Source of the DNA: Stromatinia cepivora
Taxonomy: Eukaryota > Ascomycota > Leotiomycetes > Helotiales > Sclerotiniaceae
Length of the DNA stretch: 64,000 nucleotides
Direction of reading: 5' to 3'
Assembly: GCA_014898415.1 (NCBI GenBank)
Contig: RCTD01000001.1
Span: 1,426,001-1,490,000 of the forward strand
The stretch's first letter is position 1, and every line of letters begins with the position of its first letter. The position numbers and the translations under genes were made by a program. Of the stretch, positions 12,505-23,935 are shown piece after piece. The notes under the pieces are model-generated. The model did no database searches, was not told the origin of the DNA, and saw only the letters and a program-made list of their open reading frames with translations.

Positions 12505-14574
12505 TCATAATAGCCATCCATCAATAGTGACCATATCATCTTCTATGATATCTTGGCCGTGGTTTGATGTACCTTTTCCTGAACATCTCCAAGTTTCTAT
12601 CAATCTATCCTGAATGTGTTTGGTTGGCCATGCATGTTGTTTCTCGGTATATTTTAATACCTCAAGAATGCTCTCTTGTTCTTCAATTTTTGTGAACTGT
12701 TCACCGCCTGTGCAAGGAACATCGTTAATTAAATTTCTTATTTGCTAATGAAATGTCGGAAGACCCACACATGGAAATAGCCATACATGCGGTGTTCATA
12801 GCAGGTGGAGACCGATGATTTGAGATTGCTACACCGCAAAGACGTTTAACGATCGTGTTGATTTGTGCCTATAGAGCATTAGTATGGCATTCAAAGTCGT
12901 ACATGAGAGAGAACACCTCTATTCTTTGGTTGGCTGCTCGATGACCTGGTCCCAGCCTTGGTATTCGCGGATTGTAGGTTGTGAGTAGGATCTGAGAGAT
13001 GTCCATATGTTGATGGGCGGTGACTATTCTCTATAGTGAGCATGGCATTCTCTCAAGTAATCTGGGACTGCTTACCATGACAATCAGATAAATACCATAT
13101 CTCTGGTAAGGCCTGATTTGTGTTCCAGGTAGCACCTCTTTGGTACAGTGCGTCGAAAGATTGTGGACGCAAGTTTTCCCAGCCTTCATGATACTGAACT
13201 AGCATATCATAATCACTATTGGTTTTACTCCCGTGGCCATAACAATATTGCAAAATATCGGCACAATGGACGATCGTCCGGTAAGCCCAGGTAAAATCGT
13301 CTGCATATTCCAAAGATCGATATTCGTGGCACTGCAAAGGCATATGAAAAGGCCTTTGTTTGGTAAATGCCATATGGACTTCTTGTCTATACGCCACTCG
13401 AAAGGCGGCTCTACGAAGACTGCTATCAAGACCTCCTGATGCTTGAGCTGTGATAAATACTTGAGTTCCTTTTTGAGCCCAATCTCCGCCACTCAAAGGA
13501 GCTACAATATGTGATTAGTCAATTAATATTAAATTTCTTGCATGAGAGCAGCGAACCATCAATTTCTTCATAAAACCTTAATATCACAGAAGCCACCAAT
13601 AGATTTTCATCATATAGGGCATCGGGATCATCTGACACAGATACAAGATGCTCAATACATTTGCTGTGATATTCAACAGCAGTCTCCATATGCAAGTTGG
13701 GCAGCTGTTTTCCGTGGTATTCGACTACGCCATTTTTCTTGTACTGCTCGAGTCGGCAAAGATGTCTCGCGGATGCTGTATAAATAGCATTGAGAAGTGC
13801 GGGACAATGTTTCGCTCGATGTGGGACTACTAAAGCAAAATGCCGCTCTGGGTCACAGAGGTCAAACTGAAGAGAATTGTAAGTAAAAATAGCTTTTCGT
13901 GAGGGACACACGTACCAAGCAAGCTAACTCATCTGCGAAATATCTCAAAAGACAGGCTTCCTGTATTTCCGACTGTTGTAGCTCATCAACGGCTTCAATT
14001 TCAACATTCAATGCTTGGGGGAAGAATGTAGATTTGTAAGATCTTACTGGTCGCTGGGGCACAGATCCATCAAAAATGCTCGATTTAGTGAGATGACCAT
14101 TGGTTTTTGCAGGCCTTCTCGGGTAGGACTTGATGTTCGAATGTTTGTTTGAAAAAATTGAATTGCTATCACTTGGCCTCCGTCTCTTCACCGGTGACTT
14201 TGCCTGATGCTTGGAGAAGGAACCTCTAGATGCTTTGGTACGAGAGATAGGAGCTGTTTCTACCAACTCTGTGGTTACAAGCGATTGAGGCATTTTATTC
14301 CGCCGACTAGTTGACTCCGATGTAGACTTGCTTTCACGTTTTGGAATTGTTGTATATATCTCATCCAATTCGGGAACCTCATCGACAAACTCGGAGCATA
14401 CTAGAATACAAGTGAGTGAGGATAATTGCCAGACAAGTTAATTTTACTTACTTTTTCCCGATGTTTTCACCCATACTTGATCCTTGAAATCGGAATCGTA
14501 ACGGGCACTGGAGCCATGACGAAAACGTAAGTTTCCAAATGAGTTAGAAGATCTCGTATGGAGACTTCCGTCTT
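12505..14574 (-). CDS. Fungal-specific transcription factor, ARCA/Fungal_trans_2 type; N-terminal exon(s) unresolved
   Basis: Seven exons splice in frame on the minus strand: 14574..14452, 14400..13916, 13866..13557, 13501..13076, 13023..12917, 12868..12769 and 12707..12505. The introns are 48-61 nt with GT..AG ends. The product of about 584 residues has FRHGSSARYDSDFKDQVWVKT near its start. It continues with EACLLRYFADELACLFDLCD, FYEEIDAPLSGGDWAQKG and HQHMDISQILLTTYNPRIPR, and ends in IDGWLL. These segments match the regulatory domain of ARCA-like Zn2Cys6 factors (Fungal_trans_2). I could not find the Cys6 cluster that normally precedes the FRHG segment. The residues just before it (PEDGSLHTRSSNSF) carry no cysteine, so an upstream exon is missed, lost or outside my model. 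An ATG frame at 14467..14682 overlaps in another phase. Targets are unknown. Confidence 0.8.
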
Positions 14575-14682
14575 CTGGGTAATCATGTCAGACATTGAAT
14601 CTAAAAATTGGGGAGAAGTGACATGATAATAAATCAAGTATCGAATCGCCGAGTTTTCCAGGCAAAGCCCCAATGCTGACAT

Positions 14683-16759
14683 TGTATGGATTTATGCTGC
14701 GAGATGGCGAGAATGGAGGGCTGTAGACTCTCTAATGCACCTACCAGTGTGGTTCTGCTCAATTGCAGAAACCCTAATAGTCACATATTAACATGTTGAG
14801 CTGCCCTTTATTGTATTCGGCGGTGAGATAGATTACCTAGGACTTGACATTGAAATCTTTCAGAATCCTCGATATTCTCGTGTGACCAGTATCATCACTA
14901 TATGAAATCCTCGTGGTAAACAGCATTTGAAATTGCTCAAAGCTCAATGGATGAAAATTGATGTCTTCCAATATTTACAGTATCGTGTAATAAATAATAC
15001 AATAATATACTGAACTGTGATGGAGGAAGACGTGGGGAACTGGGGTAATCGGGTGGGGGTTTGGTAGTGAGCGGGCAAAGCTGGGGAGTGAGGAGTGAGG
15101 AGTGAGCGACCTCGGATATATCCTTTAGTACCTAACCAGGGCTGCTGACTCTACAAACTCGAATTTTGCACTACCTTATATAATAATACATAATACATAG
15201 TACCTAGTATATGGATAGTTCCCCTAGCTCTTCTATCTCCCGGATGAGTTTTAATGGGAAATACAATAAAGAACTCTTTATCCTTCGATTTGCTTGATAG
15301 TCGCTTCACGACATAATATCTATTATCTTGCAGCATCAACTTTTGGTAGATCGAATACCATGAACAGTTGAGGGGAGAGGGTGATTGGTTTTAAGGTAAG
15401 GTATTTTCACGTTGCATGCTTCTGATCTTGACCCTCGGTGTTTAAGTGGAAGAGATTTCTTCCGTAACTGACGACCAACAAGATATTCCGACTGTTAGGA
15501 TATACTGTACTATACATGTGCATGTACTCCGTGCATCTGCAGGTTATCAATGGTTGGGGGATCATCCAAGTGCTTTTCTCTCATGCTGATGCAAAGACTA
15601 AAAAGATGATCAGGGACACGATCCATCCTCATCAGCTTCGCAACTTCGTAACTTCACCGACTTTGTGACTGAATGCGATAGGAGGTCGATGGGCCTCGAG
15701 GGGTTTTCGTTCCACTATCGTGTGATACGGAAGTAAAGTAAATGAGCGCGATTTCGAAGATTCTCATTCTTTATACATACTATTAACAAATTCTGGCATC
15801 CCCGAAACATCACGAGATTCAAAAACAAGATAGAAATACGGTACTATCGGTTTAATCATCACATGTCGCTTCACCGTATTTATTTTTTGTGTTTCATCTT
15901 GAAAAAGAGCAAGGCTCTCCTGGTTTGATGAAGACATGAATAGTACCTAGTAGTGAATATCAATGAGTAAATACTAGTACCCAGGTAATAGAACTTCATT
16001 GGTTTGATGAATGAATTAAAAAAGTATTCAAGTTGGTAGGTACTTGAATATGAATTCATAGGTAAGGAAAATAAGAAGCTCATTGTCGAATCCCTTTGTG
16101 CAACGACTTCATACCATACCTCATGCTTGTACGATACCTACTACCTACTACCTACTACTACTACCTACCTAGGTAGTTTCCAGTTGAAATGAGAGGAATG
16201 TTTCTAAACATTCTCACCAACTAAACCTCAAACACCCAAACACCCAAACACGCTCACTTCAAAATGAAATTTGTTTTCTTTCTTTCCAATCCCATTGAAC
16301 AATAATTTTTCATCAAATTCCACTCAATTGAATTGTCGGTTGATTGTGAAAATACATTCATTATTGGATTGTCCATTATCCATTACCTATTTATCCATTC
16401 TCCTTTTCTCCTCTTTTAGACTTCACTCTCCAATAGAATATGCTACTGTACAACTCCGGGACCTTTTTACCAAACCAAAACTGATAAGACCTCATTTCGC
16501 ATAGAATAATAATTGCTAAGGTAAAACCTTCGAGACTAGACCGTCGATCCCCTTAACTTAACGGTTTTGCTTTGACAGTACCGAAAACCAAAGCCCTCCA
16601 GAATAAGGTCACAATTCCTGATTGAATCTCTTTTTCCCAAACGCCCACCTTGACATTCCCTCGATCTCGTTCGATGTAATGAGTTGAGATATTCCACCGT
16701 CGCTTTTGCGCCATTGAACTTTGATGAATTCTCAAAGATAGATAACAAAATCCACTCCA
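14683..16759. other. Divergent intergenic region between the transcription factor and the Kar9-like gene
   Basis: No convincing gene is present. It contains CTAC/CCTA-type simple repeats near 16135..16175, which include a TACCTAGGTA palindrome, and AT-rich stretches. The final 500 bases should hold the promoter and leader of the + strand gene at 16760. Confidence 0.5.
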
Positions 16760-19756
16760 ATGACAGTGCTTAAAGACGCGCTTTCGCGATCCGATACATT
16801 TTTGCGACCCCGGTCTGAATATATTTCGAGTCCCGGAAAGCAATCCGACGATTCTACACCTTCAACGCCAGATAAAGATCAAGAACGAAAACCACGAGCT
16901 GTGCGAAAACCTTCGCCTGGTCTCGCCGCTCGACTCGCAGCGTTAGGTTTTGGAAAAGACCCCGATCCGAATTCAACAACGACAACGGCACAACCTGAAC
17001 GAATTGGGCGCATCCCTGAAGATCAAATTCGCCAACTTGACCACCTTCACCGCGCTAATTCCACGAGTTCGCACATTCACCGACGAGGTCGAGCTTGGAG
17101 TGGCAGTATCGGTCTCTTGACTCCTCAAGTAACTGGCGGTAGCTTTAAAGAGACAAGCCTTCGAGAGATCAACATTGGTGATACGCGAGTACCTGACGGT
17201 GCCACACATTCAACACCTTCGCTTGATAGCTTTGGTAATAAGGATATGACAACAAATGTTGACTCTATAGGGATGGATTCTCAGAAGTATCGATTACCAG
17301 AACATACAAATGGAAATGGCACAAAGACAATGGCAGATATAAAGCAGGCGCATATTGAGCGAAGTATACCTCCCGTAGACGAAATCGAAATACCTCCACC
17401 TCCTGTTCATGACGAAGAAATACCTCCACCTCCAATAGCTAAAGATACACCGCCAAGCGCGACGACACCCAGCGAATCCTCGAATGATGTCTCATCCTAC
17501 TTCAACCCTTTCGGCCATCAACGGGCAGGTTCAATTTACACACTATCGCGGGCGTCTTTTGCAAGTCAACTTGCCCAATTGACGTCCTTGCAACTGCCAG
17601 ATGCAGCCTCATTGTCCACAAAAATATCCGCAATTCCTAGCTCGAAATCCGCCTCGAAGGCATTAACGGGAGCCGCAGAACAAATCAGAAGTTGGATATC
17701 GAAGGCATCAGATGTTGTCTGTGGCCTTGATGGAGAGGACGATGTGGAGTGGGCTGCAGCTGGTGGTAGGGAAGGGCTAGAAGAAGTTGATAATGCGATT
17801 ACACGTTTCGAAAAATTAATTAATGTTTATGTGTCAGCCATCGAATCATTACAAGAACGGCCTGATATTGCTACGGTACCTGCAGACGAACTTCAAAAGG
17901 TCGTACTACAGGTAGAAAGTATACTTGAGGAATGGGGAAAGATAAGGAGAAATCTGAAGGCTGTAAAGAACTCCGTTGAGATTGCTATGGAATGGGAGGA
18001 ATTGTGGAACACAGTATTGGGGGATATAGGCAACGAAGTGGATATTCTGGCGCGACTCGTATTTGAAATGGAGGAAAAGAGACACAAGTCCTTAGCAGAA
18101 GCCGACGGCGACGGGGTTGATATAAAGGAGCTTGAGACAATCGTGGAAGAAACGCCCCAGTCTAAGACAAGGTTACTGATCAATAGTCGATTTGGCATGT
18201 CTTCCTCCTCCCCGGCTTTTCCTTTGAGCCCGAATTCGCCAGTCACGCCGATAATGGCCCAGGACGACTCGAGTCTATTAGCATTATTTGCACGAATGCA
18301 GCCTCTGAGAGCTTCTTTGGACTTCTTACCTATGAGACTATCAACGTTTCATGCTAGAGCCGAAGCGATATTTCCCACGGCTTGCGAGGAGCTGGAAAGT
18401 CGGCGAGGTGGTTTGGAAAAAAGTTGGAAGTCTCTCGAAAAGGATGCCGAATCATTACGAAGGGAACTTGGTGAGGATCGTTGGGTTCTCGTCTTCCGCG
18501 GTGCGGGTCGACAAGCACAGAAGATGTATGAATCAGTCGAAAGAAGTTGTGCCAAGTTGAAGGAGTCTCTTGACAATGGGGTTCATCTGAACAATCCAGG
18601 TACGATGGGCAAGAAGATAGAGAGTTACGAAGCGAAGAAGGTGCATTACGGTCCAGCCATTGAACGAGTTCTATCCATTATAGAGAAAGGGGTTAAGGAC
18701 CGCCTCACTGTCAATGGCGAGATTTTGAGATTACACTCGGACATGCAACAGAAGTGGGATTCTTTAAAAGACCAAATGAATGAACTGGACACAACACTTG
18801 AAGAACTCCAGGCAGATCACAGAAATCAGCAGCTCAGGGATTCAATCTCAAGCATGGTTTCAAATGATCGGTCAACCCTTGGAAGCTTCAACAATGACAC
18901 ACCAGGAAGTTCACCTGCATCTTCAGTAATAATGTCAGGTTTAAGCAGTAAGCTTGACGCCACGACGTCTGCTAGAAGTAGCAAGATACGTTCCACTGGC
19001 AGACCTAGTTTACCCCAAGCTGGATCAAATAGAAACCTAAGTGCTGGACAACCTCCACGTTCCTTCAGTCGAGCATCTCCATCTCCTATTCCTTCCCGAC
19101 AAGGCTCAGCAACTCCAACAGCTCGACTTCCCCGACCTTCCAACACTCCCACCGACAATCGTCCTCGATGGAATAGCAGCACCAATACCAATGACACACT
19201 TATCGGTCATGGTTTCAAACCTCTCAGTATCACAACTCCAAGTCCTAATCAACGTCGTCCACCTTCTACTCATTCGAATCGTTCCACTAGGTCCAGCACG
19301 TCCGAGTCCAAAATACCACTACGAAGCCCACTCGGTCGCGGAAATACCGCTTCTCCAGTCATCCAAGAGCCTACAACCCCTTCAGGAAATAGGCCGGCTT
19401 CGCGAACAGTACGACGTGACCTTTCTACCCCTGGACCATACTCTCAACAAACACTATCAGTAAACTCACCTTCCCATCCCCGTGTTCTTGGTAGCAAATC
19501 ATCCATGTCCAATCTCATAGGTGGCAATCGTCGGTCCTCGATGCATCCTTCATATACATATGATGCCAGAGCCAGCAGCCCGGTAGTCAGGAGACCTGCT
19601 AGCTCATTGGCTACCAGCAGAAGGATTAGTCTTCTGCCAACCCCAAGAGGTAGAAACTCCGAAATGGCTGGTAGAGACAGTCCCGCACCAAACAGAGGTA
19701 GCAGCACGTCTACCACTGATAGCAAAGGTAACCCTAAGAAGCCATGGAGACCATGA
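16760..19756 (+). CDS. Kar9-like karyogamy / spindle-positioning protein
   Basis: A single exon encodes 998 residues. The N-terminal 250 residues are Ser/Thr/Pro-rich. A helical domain follows at about residues 260-690, with segments such as AAEQIRSWISKASDVVCGLDGEDDVEWA, FEKLINVYVSAIESLQERP and NSVEIAMEWEELWNTVLGDI; this is characteristic of the Kar9 family of fungal karyogamy proteins. The last 300 residues are basic and very rich in Ser, Pro and Arg. They include an SKIP motif (S850-P853, in SESKIPLRSP) of the SxIP class that binds EB1/Bim1 at microtubule plus ends. By family knowledge, it links astral microtubule ends to myosin V and actin to orient the spindle and move nuclei. The start is the first ATG of the frame and no introns are needed. 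Confidence 0.85.
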   Translation: MTVLKDALSRSDTFLRPRSEYISSPGKQSDDSTPSTPDKDQERKPRAVRKPSPGLAARLAALGFGKDPDPNSTTTTAQPERIGRIPEDQIRQLDHLHRANSTSSHIHRRGRAWSGSIGLLTPQVTGGSFKETSLREINIGDTRVPDGATHSTPSLDSFGNKDMTTNVDSIGMDSQKYRLPEHTNGNGTKTMADIKQAHIERSIPPVDEIEIPPPPVHDEEIPPPPIAKDTPPSATTPSESSNDVSSYFNPFGHQRAGSIYTLSRASFASQLAQLTSLQLPDAASLSTKISAIPSSKSASKALTGAAEQIRSWISKASDVVCGLDGEDDVEWAAAGGREGLEEVDNAITRFEKLINVYVSAIESLQERPDIATVPADELQKVVLQVESILEEWGKIRRNLKAVKNSVEIAMEWEELWNTVLGDIGNEVDILARLVFEMEEKRHKSLAEADGDGVDIKELETIVEETPQSKTRLLINSRFGMSSSSPAFPLSPNSPVTPIMAQDDSSLLALFARMQPLRASLDFLPMRLSTFHARAEAIFPTACEELESRRGGLEKSWKSLEKDAESLRRELGEDRWVLVFRGAGRQAQKMYESVERSCAKLKESLDNGVHLNNPGTMGKKIESYEAKKVHYGPAIERVLSIIEKGVKDRLTVNGEILRLHSDMQQKWDSLKDQMNELDTTLEELQADHRNQQLRDSISSMVSNDRSTLGSFNNDTPGSSPASSVIMSGLSSKLDATTSARSSKIRSTGRPSLPQAGSNRNLSAGQPPRSFSRASPSPIPSRQGSATPTARLPRPSNTPTDNRPRWNSSTNTNDTLIGHGFKPLSITTPSPNQRRPPSTHSNRSTRSSTSESKIPLRSPLGRGNTASPVIQEPTTPSGNRPASRTVRRDLSTPGPYSQQTLSVNSPSHPRVLGSKSSMSNLIGGNRRSSMHPSYTYDARASSPVVRRPASSLATSRRISLLPTPRGRNSEMAGRDSPAPNRGSSTSTTDSKGNPKKPWRP

Positions 19757-21407
19757 AGCCTTCAGAAACAACGTTTATGGGTAGCTGAGGCACTTTGATT
19801 AAGTTGGTGTTCCACCTTTTGATTTAAAATTTACGCAGCATGGTTTGTAGGCGTTCTCTACACTTCTTCATCACACCATTTTGAAATACGATGCCTTTTA
19901 GCGAATGGATTTTTTTATGCCGTGGATTATACAATGTGGATGGAGCATTGAAGGAGTTTAAATGGTATGATTGAAACTTGTGCCGGTACAAGATTTTATA
20001 ATTCATACTTGGAGGGTAAAGAAGAGCGATGGGATGGGATGGAATGTGATGGATTGGGATTTGGAGGTGTTGAAGCGCAGCGTGAAGTAAACGAAGAATG
20101 ATACCATTACATGTATGATAGTGAAATTAGGATTAATTAGCGAAGCAAAGATTGTGATACCCTTTTAATATAATCATAGATGTGTATGTTCTCGGCTGAT
20201 AGGATGAAATGGTGTGAGGTGAGTGTGAATAGTTGATAGTATAGCTAACTTATATTCCTCCTATTCCAACTCCGGCTCCTTGTATCTCACATCTCATTCA
20301 ATCACCCTAATACATTTTGTCGGTGTACAACTTGGTATCCATTCATCCAATATCGAAAGAGTAGGGGTTTGCTTGCTTACCCTGCTTACCTTCCTACCTT
20401 CTTATTTCTTGCTAACTTATATATAAAATCCAATACGTATCGTATCCAAGCTCCAAGCTATCGATCGATATATTTATTACGGAGGTTGATGGGGTAAGTA
20501 TTGTAAGACATTTTTTACCCACATATCGCTGTTTTTCCTGTCTTTTGATGCTGCTTTAAACAACTTGAATAGATATTGAGCTGTTCTCCTTTCAAATTTC
20601 GAATTTTGAAAATCTTGATTGTATTTCGAAGATTTCAATAAAATCTCAACAATTTGATGATTTTGAAGTTTTTAAAGTTTGTATAACCTTTTTTAATAAT
20701 TTTAGAATAGATTTTTAAATAAAAAATTAATGATTTTGAATGATTTTGAATAAATAATTGAGAATTTACAATACTTTAATCACTTAGATTTCACCATACA
20801 AAATTTTCAATCAGCGTAATGATATTATTGGTCAAAGCCCCTGTCTGTGGAACCAAGCACGGTCATTTTTTGGTGTGTCTTACAATACTTACCCCATCAA
20901 CCTCCGTATACTGGATAGGTAATCTCATCTATCAATGAGATTCCCCCTAGAGTACGAAGTACCCACCAAAACATTACCAATCCCATCCGATGATTCGTTC
21001 GATGATTTATTAGTTTATTCCCCACCCACATAAACCCATGATGAAAAGTGGGGCACCTCGTTACTTTCTCCGTGCAAAACTTTCAACCCCAGATTTATGG
21101 GGAAATTTGTGGTTTCCGGTTTAAAGGGTGCCGAAGTCGCTGGTTGGTGGATTTGTGTTGGGGGTGATGTGTGAAGTGGTACAAGTGATACGGGTAAAGC
21201 TTCTTGTATCTTCTCCTTTGTATCTAATACTAGGTATTCGTGTATTGAATTGCTTATTTCTTATTTCGCTGGATATTATATTCGAGTACTCCGTACACTT
21301 TGTTTCGACTTGCAGGATATTTGAGGATATACGGATTTGATCTCTGTATCGTTCGATTGGTTCGATTGGTCAATTGGAGCGGGAAGAACTTCCAAGGTTG
21401 AGAGAAA
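19757..21407. other. Spacer with an embedded MITE
   Basis: No gene was recognised. It holds the 3' UTR of the Kar9-like gene, a non-autonomous DNA transposon at 20480..20906, and the promoter of the dehydrogenase gene. Confidence 0.5.
20478..20908. mobile_element. MITE, probably Tc1/mariner type (33-bp perfect inverted repeats including TA target)
   Basis: The sequence 20478..20510 (starting TACGGAGGTTGATGGGG) is the exact reverse complement of 20876..20908. If the outermost TA on each side is the duplicated target, the element is about 427 bp (20480..20906) with 31-bp terminal inverted repeats beginning CGGAGGTTGATGGGG. The interior is AT-rich and has no coding potential, so any transposase must act in trans. 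The TA target suggests the Tc1/mariner superfamily; the family is an inference. Confidence 0.85.
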
Positions 21408-23179
21408 ATGACAAAGACGTTTAAGGGTTCAGAAGGTATAGTATCTTTGCTACATCTCATCTCATCTCTACTTACCAATGCTTTATTTGCACATTTCCCA
21501 AACTTCAATTGATCCCCATTTCACTCATTCTCATCATCTATTCCAATAAACTAACAGATACAACCCATAGTCTCATCCCACAATACTCCCGAGTCCTGTT
21601 GGGTATGCATCAATTCAACCATCTACGATGTAACGGAATTCCTTCCCAACCATCCAGGCGGATCCAAAATCGTCCTAAGTCTCGCCGGTAACATAGACGC
21701 TACCGAGGAATTCGAAATGATTCATCCGCCTGGAACATTAGAAGAGAATCTTGATGCCTCCAAAATAATTGGCAAGATTGACGCTTCAGAACTAAGAGAA
21801 CCGGTTGAAGAGAAGAAAAGGAGCTCATCTGTTGAAGATGCGGGTCAGAAAAACGATGATGAGGATACGATTGATATAAATGCGGATGTAAAGACCCTTC
21901 TAAATCTAGACGAGATTGAACAGTTGGCCACGAAGAAAATGTCGAATAAATGCTGGGCGTATTATTACTCAGCGGCTGATGATCTCTGGTCGAAAAATTT
22001 CAATAATGCGGTGTATCGACAGATTCTCCTTCGAGCACGGGTCTTTGTCGATTGCACGAAATGTGATTCTTCAACCACGATATTGGGACAAGAAGTTGGA
22101 TTACCGATTTTTGTATCGCCGGCGGCAATGGCGAGATTAGCGCATCCAGCTGGTGAACAGGGCATCGCAAAGGGAATCTCGAGCTTTGGTGCTGTGCAGA
22201 TTGTCTCCAATAATGCGAGTATGACTCCGGAACAAATTGTGGAGGGTTCACTTCCGGGACAGATTTTTGGATGGCAGTTGTATGTGCAGAATGAGAGGAA
22301 GAAGAGTGAGGCTATGTTGCAGAGAATTAATGCGATGAGCGATAAGTATAAGTTTATCGTTTTGACATTAGATGCGCCAGTGCCAGGCAAGAGAGAACAT
22401 GATGAGAGACAGAAGGATGTAGGAGCCAATTTACCTGTTTCATCGTCAGTGAAGGCAAAGGAGAAATTGGAAGATAACAGTCCGCCAGCTGGTAAAGGTG
22501 GAGTGGGAAAACAATTGTTCATGGGAACAGCCGCGGATTTGACTTGGAAAAATACATTGCCATGGTTGGCTCAACATACTAAATTACCAGTTGTGTTGAA
22601 GGGTATCCAAACTCATGAAGATGCATATCTGGCATCTCAATATGCACCACAGGTTCAAGGCATCATTCTTTCGAATCATGGTGGAAGAGCTTTAGATACA
22701 GCGCCACCGGCTATCCACACACTCATGGAGATTCGAAAATACTGTCCGGAAGTTCTTAGTAGGATAGAGGTCTGGGTCGATGGGGGTATTAAGCGTGGTA
22801 CGGATGTGGTGAAGGCTCTATGTCTCGGGGCGAAAGCTGTTGGAGTCGGCAGAGCTGCATTATTTGGTCTCGGGGCTGGTGGTCCAGAGGGCGTGGAGAG
22901 AACTTTTGAGAGTAAGTCTTATCCGATCTATTTATTTCATGCAGTACTCCCCTTCCCTTTATCTGAAATAATGACTAGAAGAACAATCGAGGAATTTACT
23001 AACACATCCATCCACTAGTCCTCAAATCCGAAATGGAAACCTGTATGAGACTTTTAGGTGTAGAGAAAATCAGTGACTTGGGTCCAAAACATATCAATGC
23101 CAGAGCGGTAGAAAGAGATTTATATGATGGACATGCGGGATTGGAAAAATTGGGATTGTGGGTGAAGGCGAATTTGTAA
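21408..23179 (+). CDS. Flavocytochrome b2-like FMN-dependent 2-hydroxyacid (L-lactate) dehydrogenase
   Basis: Three exons, 21408..21435, 21571..22911 and 23019..23179, give 509 residues. The 9-residue first exon (MTKTFKGSE) is needed to complete the cytochrome b5 domain. That domain (about 5-80) has [18 protein letters not shown] and EEFEMIHPP, with likely haem ligands H37 and H61. The FMN domain (about 105-480) shows [38 protein letters not shown] with catalytic-type His379, and [28 protein letters not shown]. The family oxidises L-lactate or related 2-hydroxy acids, passing electrons from FMN to haem b. Yeast CYB2 has a long mitochondrial presequence; here b5 starts at once, so a cytosolic enzyme is likely. 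The true substrate cannot be read from sequence. Introns are canonical (GTATAG..TAG, GTAAGT..TAG). Confidence 0.9.
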
Positions 23180-23701
23180 GTTTTGGGGGGGTGGACGTGG
23201 GTAGGTAAGATGCATGTATGGTAATGTGTATTTGGGTAGATGAGAGAATAGATTACATTTATCGTTTAATATCAAGGTTCATTGGTGTATCACCAAGCTT
23301 ATTTAGTGCTTGGATTGAGTATCGGTTGTCTGTCTCTTCTGGATTCTTGGATGCTACTGTGCCTAAACACAGGATTAAAATGGAATACTCGGCGTAGATT
23401 TGAATTTTGATATATATATATTGTCGGGACAACTGTGTACGGGGAAGTGAAGCTTATCAACGAACGTATTATACTCTTATGGTTAACACGTTTTGATTTG
23501 CCTAAAGAGCTAGAATCTATGGAAGGTGAAGAGCTATATAATGGTGCGCGCCGCAGCACTAGTGGGCACGTGATCCTTACCATCCTTACCATCCTTACCA
23601 TGCACGTGATTCATATTCCGACATATATATATATATATAGATCTTAAAATCTTAAAATATTAAAAAGATATACAGAAGAGAGGAGGGAATTCGAAAGATA
23701 A

Positions 23702-23748
23702 ATAGATAGATAGATAGATTTATTTATTTATTTATTTATTTATTTATA
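23702..23748. repeat. Compound microsatellite (ATAG)n(TTTA)n
   Basis: Four ATAG-type units are followed by about seven TTTA units. Confidence 0.9.
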
Positions 23749-23840
23749 TATATCGAAAATTCTATTACAAATGAACTTATTCTCTCTCTTTTATATAAAA
23801 AATATAAAAATATTATTATTATTATATAAACATCAAAAAT

Positions 23841-23935
23841 CTATACTCTATACTCTATACTTTATACTCTATACTCTATACTCTATACTCTATACTCTAT
23901 ACTCTATACTCTATACTCTATACTTTATTTATACT
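23841..23935. repeat. Minisatellite, unit 7 bp (CTATACT)
   Basis: About a dozen head-to-tail copies of CTATACT, with two TTTATACT variants. Confidence 0.9.

Noticed and set aside
14467..14682. 71-codon minus-strand ORF as the N-terminal exon of the transcription factor
   Set aside because: It overlaps the conserved exon in a different frame, and no donor in it gives the needed phase.
21965..22522. 185-codon ORF on the minus strand inside the dehydrogenase
   Set aside because: It is antisense to a well-conserved FMN domain, is rich in Ser/Cys/Ile as expected of a shadow frame, and has no family features.
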